A DNA stretch of 6,734 nucleotides from Gammaproteobacteria bacterium (GTDB taxonomy: Bacteria; Pseudomonadota; Gammaproteobacteria; UBA5335; SLRW01): contig SLLK01000010.1 in NCBI GenBank assembly GCA_007134115.1, forward strand, positions 1 to 6,734, in the 5' to 3' direction. The notes under the pieces are model-generated. The model worked only from the letters and a program-made list of their open reading frames with translations. It was not told where the DNA came from and ran no database searches. Below, one piece after another: positions 6,288 through 6,734 of the stretch. A program made the translations under genes and the position numbers. Positions within the stretch are counted from its first letter, which is position 1. Each line of letters starts with the position of its first letter.

Positions 6288-6734
6288 ATGATCAAGGTCA
6301 CCCCCGTACCGGCGTTCAGCGACAATTACATCTGGGTATTGCATGAAGATGGCGGCACAGCCGCCACCGTCGTGGACCCGGGTGAGGCTGCGCCCGTTCG
6401 TGCTTTTCTTGAGCGCAACAATTTGCAGCTGGCCGCCATCCTGATCACACACCACCATCCGGATCACACCAACGGACTGGCCGAACTCACAGATGACCGG
6501 ATCCCGGTGTACGGCCCGGCGCAAGAGAAGGTTCCCGGGGTGACAGTGCCCGTGGGGGGCGGCGATTCGGTCCGCCTGGCGCACCCTGACCTGACGCTGG
6601 GGGTGCTTGATGTCCCCGGCCATACCCTGGGCCATATCGCCTACACGGGCCGGGACATTCTGCTCAGTGGCGACGCGCTGTTCAGCGTCGGCTGTGGCCG
6701 GTTATTCGAAGGCACGGCGGAGCAAATGCTTGCC
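6288..6734 (+). CDS. gloB: Hydroxyacylglutathione hydrolase (glyoxalase II), partial (3' end missing)
   Basis: Hydrolyses S-D-lactoylglutathione to D-lactate and glutathione, the second step of methylglyoxal detoxification in the cytoplasm. 149 codons are visible out of about 255, covering the metallo-beta-lactamase domain. Metal ligands seen: H55, H57, D59 and H60 in LITHHHPDHTNG, H112 in DVPGHTLGHIAY, and D129 in LLSGDALFSVGCGRLFEG. The remaining histidine ligand and the glutathione-binding C-terminal helices lie beyond the right edge. The N-terminus IKVTPVPAFSDNYIWVL matches the family's usual start. The start codon is ATG 6288; no convincing Shine-Dalgarno sequence precedes it, and a three-codon ORF (ATG at 6280, stop at 6289-6291) overlaps it. 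It diverges from the methyltransferase gene with a 112-base gap, as gloB does from yafS in E. coli. Confidence 0.96.
   Translation, partial: MIKVTPVPAFSDNYIWVLHEDGGTAATVVDPGEAAPVRAFLERNNLQLAAILITHHHPDHTNGLAELTDDRIPVYGPAQEKVPGVTVPVGGGDSVRLAHPDLTLGVLDVPGHTLGHIAYTGRDILLSGDALFSVGCGRLFEGTAEQMLA

Noticed and set aside
6234..6635. Minus-strand open frame (133 codons) opposite gloB
   Set aside because: Antisense shadow of a gene with clear metal-binding motifs; no supporting signals.

Overview
The window is a GC-rich stretch, most likely from a non-enteric gammaproteobacterium, possibly a salt- or alkali-tolerant one. That placement is an inference. It rests on the gloB / yafS-like / rnhA / dnaQ neighbourhood (a gammaproteobacterial arrangement) next to a multisubunit Mrp Na+/H+ antiporter operon. 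I cannot name a genus from sequence alone.

Layout: seven genes lie on the minus strand and one, cut by the right edge, on the plus strand. In minus-strand transcription order: a YafS-like SAM-methyltransferase-fold protein (6175-5468), rnhA (5471-5022), dnaQ (4995-4279), a 232-base gap with a good promoter candidate and strong inverted repeats, then mrpA (4046-1737), mrpB (1740-1315), mrpC (1315-971) and the first two thirds of mrpD (974-1, running off the left edge). gloB starts at 6288 on the plus strand, diverging from the methyltransferase gene, and runs off the right edge.

The Mrp genes encode the proton/sodium-translocating membrane proteins of a cation/proton antiporter related to respiratory complex I. 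MrpA and MrpD are the large NuoL/M/N-like subunits, MrpC is the NuoK-like subunit, and MrpB and the MrpA C-terminus form the rest of the core seen here. mrpE, F and G are expected beyond the left edge. Every gene junction from mrpA to mrpD overlaps by 1 or 4 bases, so the genes are almost certainly translationally coupled. mrpA and mrpB are separate genes, not the fused form found in many proteobacteria.

The other genes are housekeeping: hydrolysis of S-lactoylglutathione (GloB), removal of RNA from RNA:DNA hybrids (RnhA) and polymerase III proofreading (DnaQ). All catalytic residues I looked for in RnhA, DnaQ and the visible part of GloB are present.

I found no mobile element, CRISPR array, tRNA or rRNA, and no obviously new system. 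The points worth a second look are a heptamer tandem repeat at the rnhA/dnaQ junction, a near-consensus clamp-binding motif in the proofreading subunit, the structured mrpA leader, and a symmetric -10 region between gloB and the methyltransferase gene.
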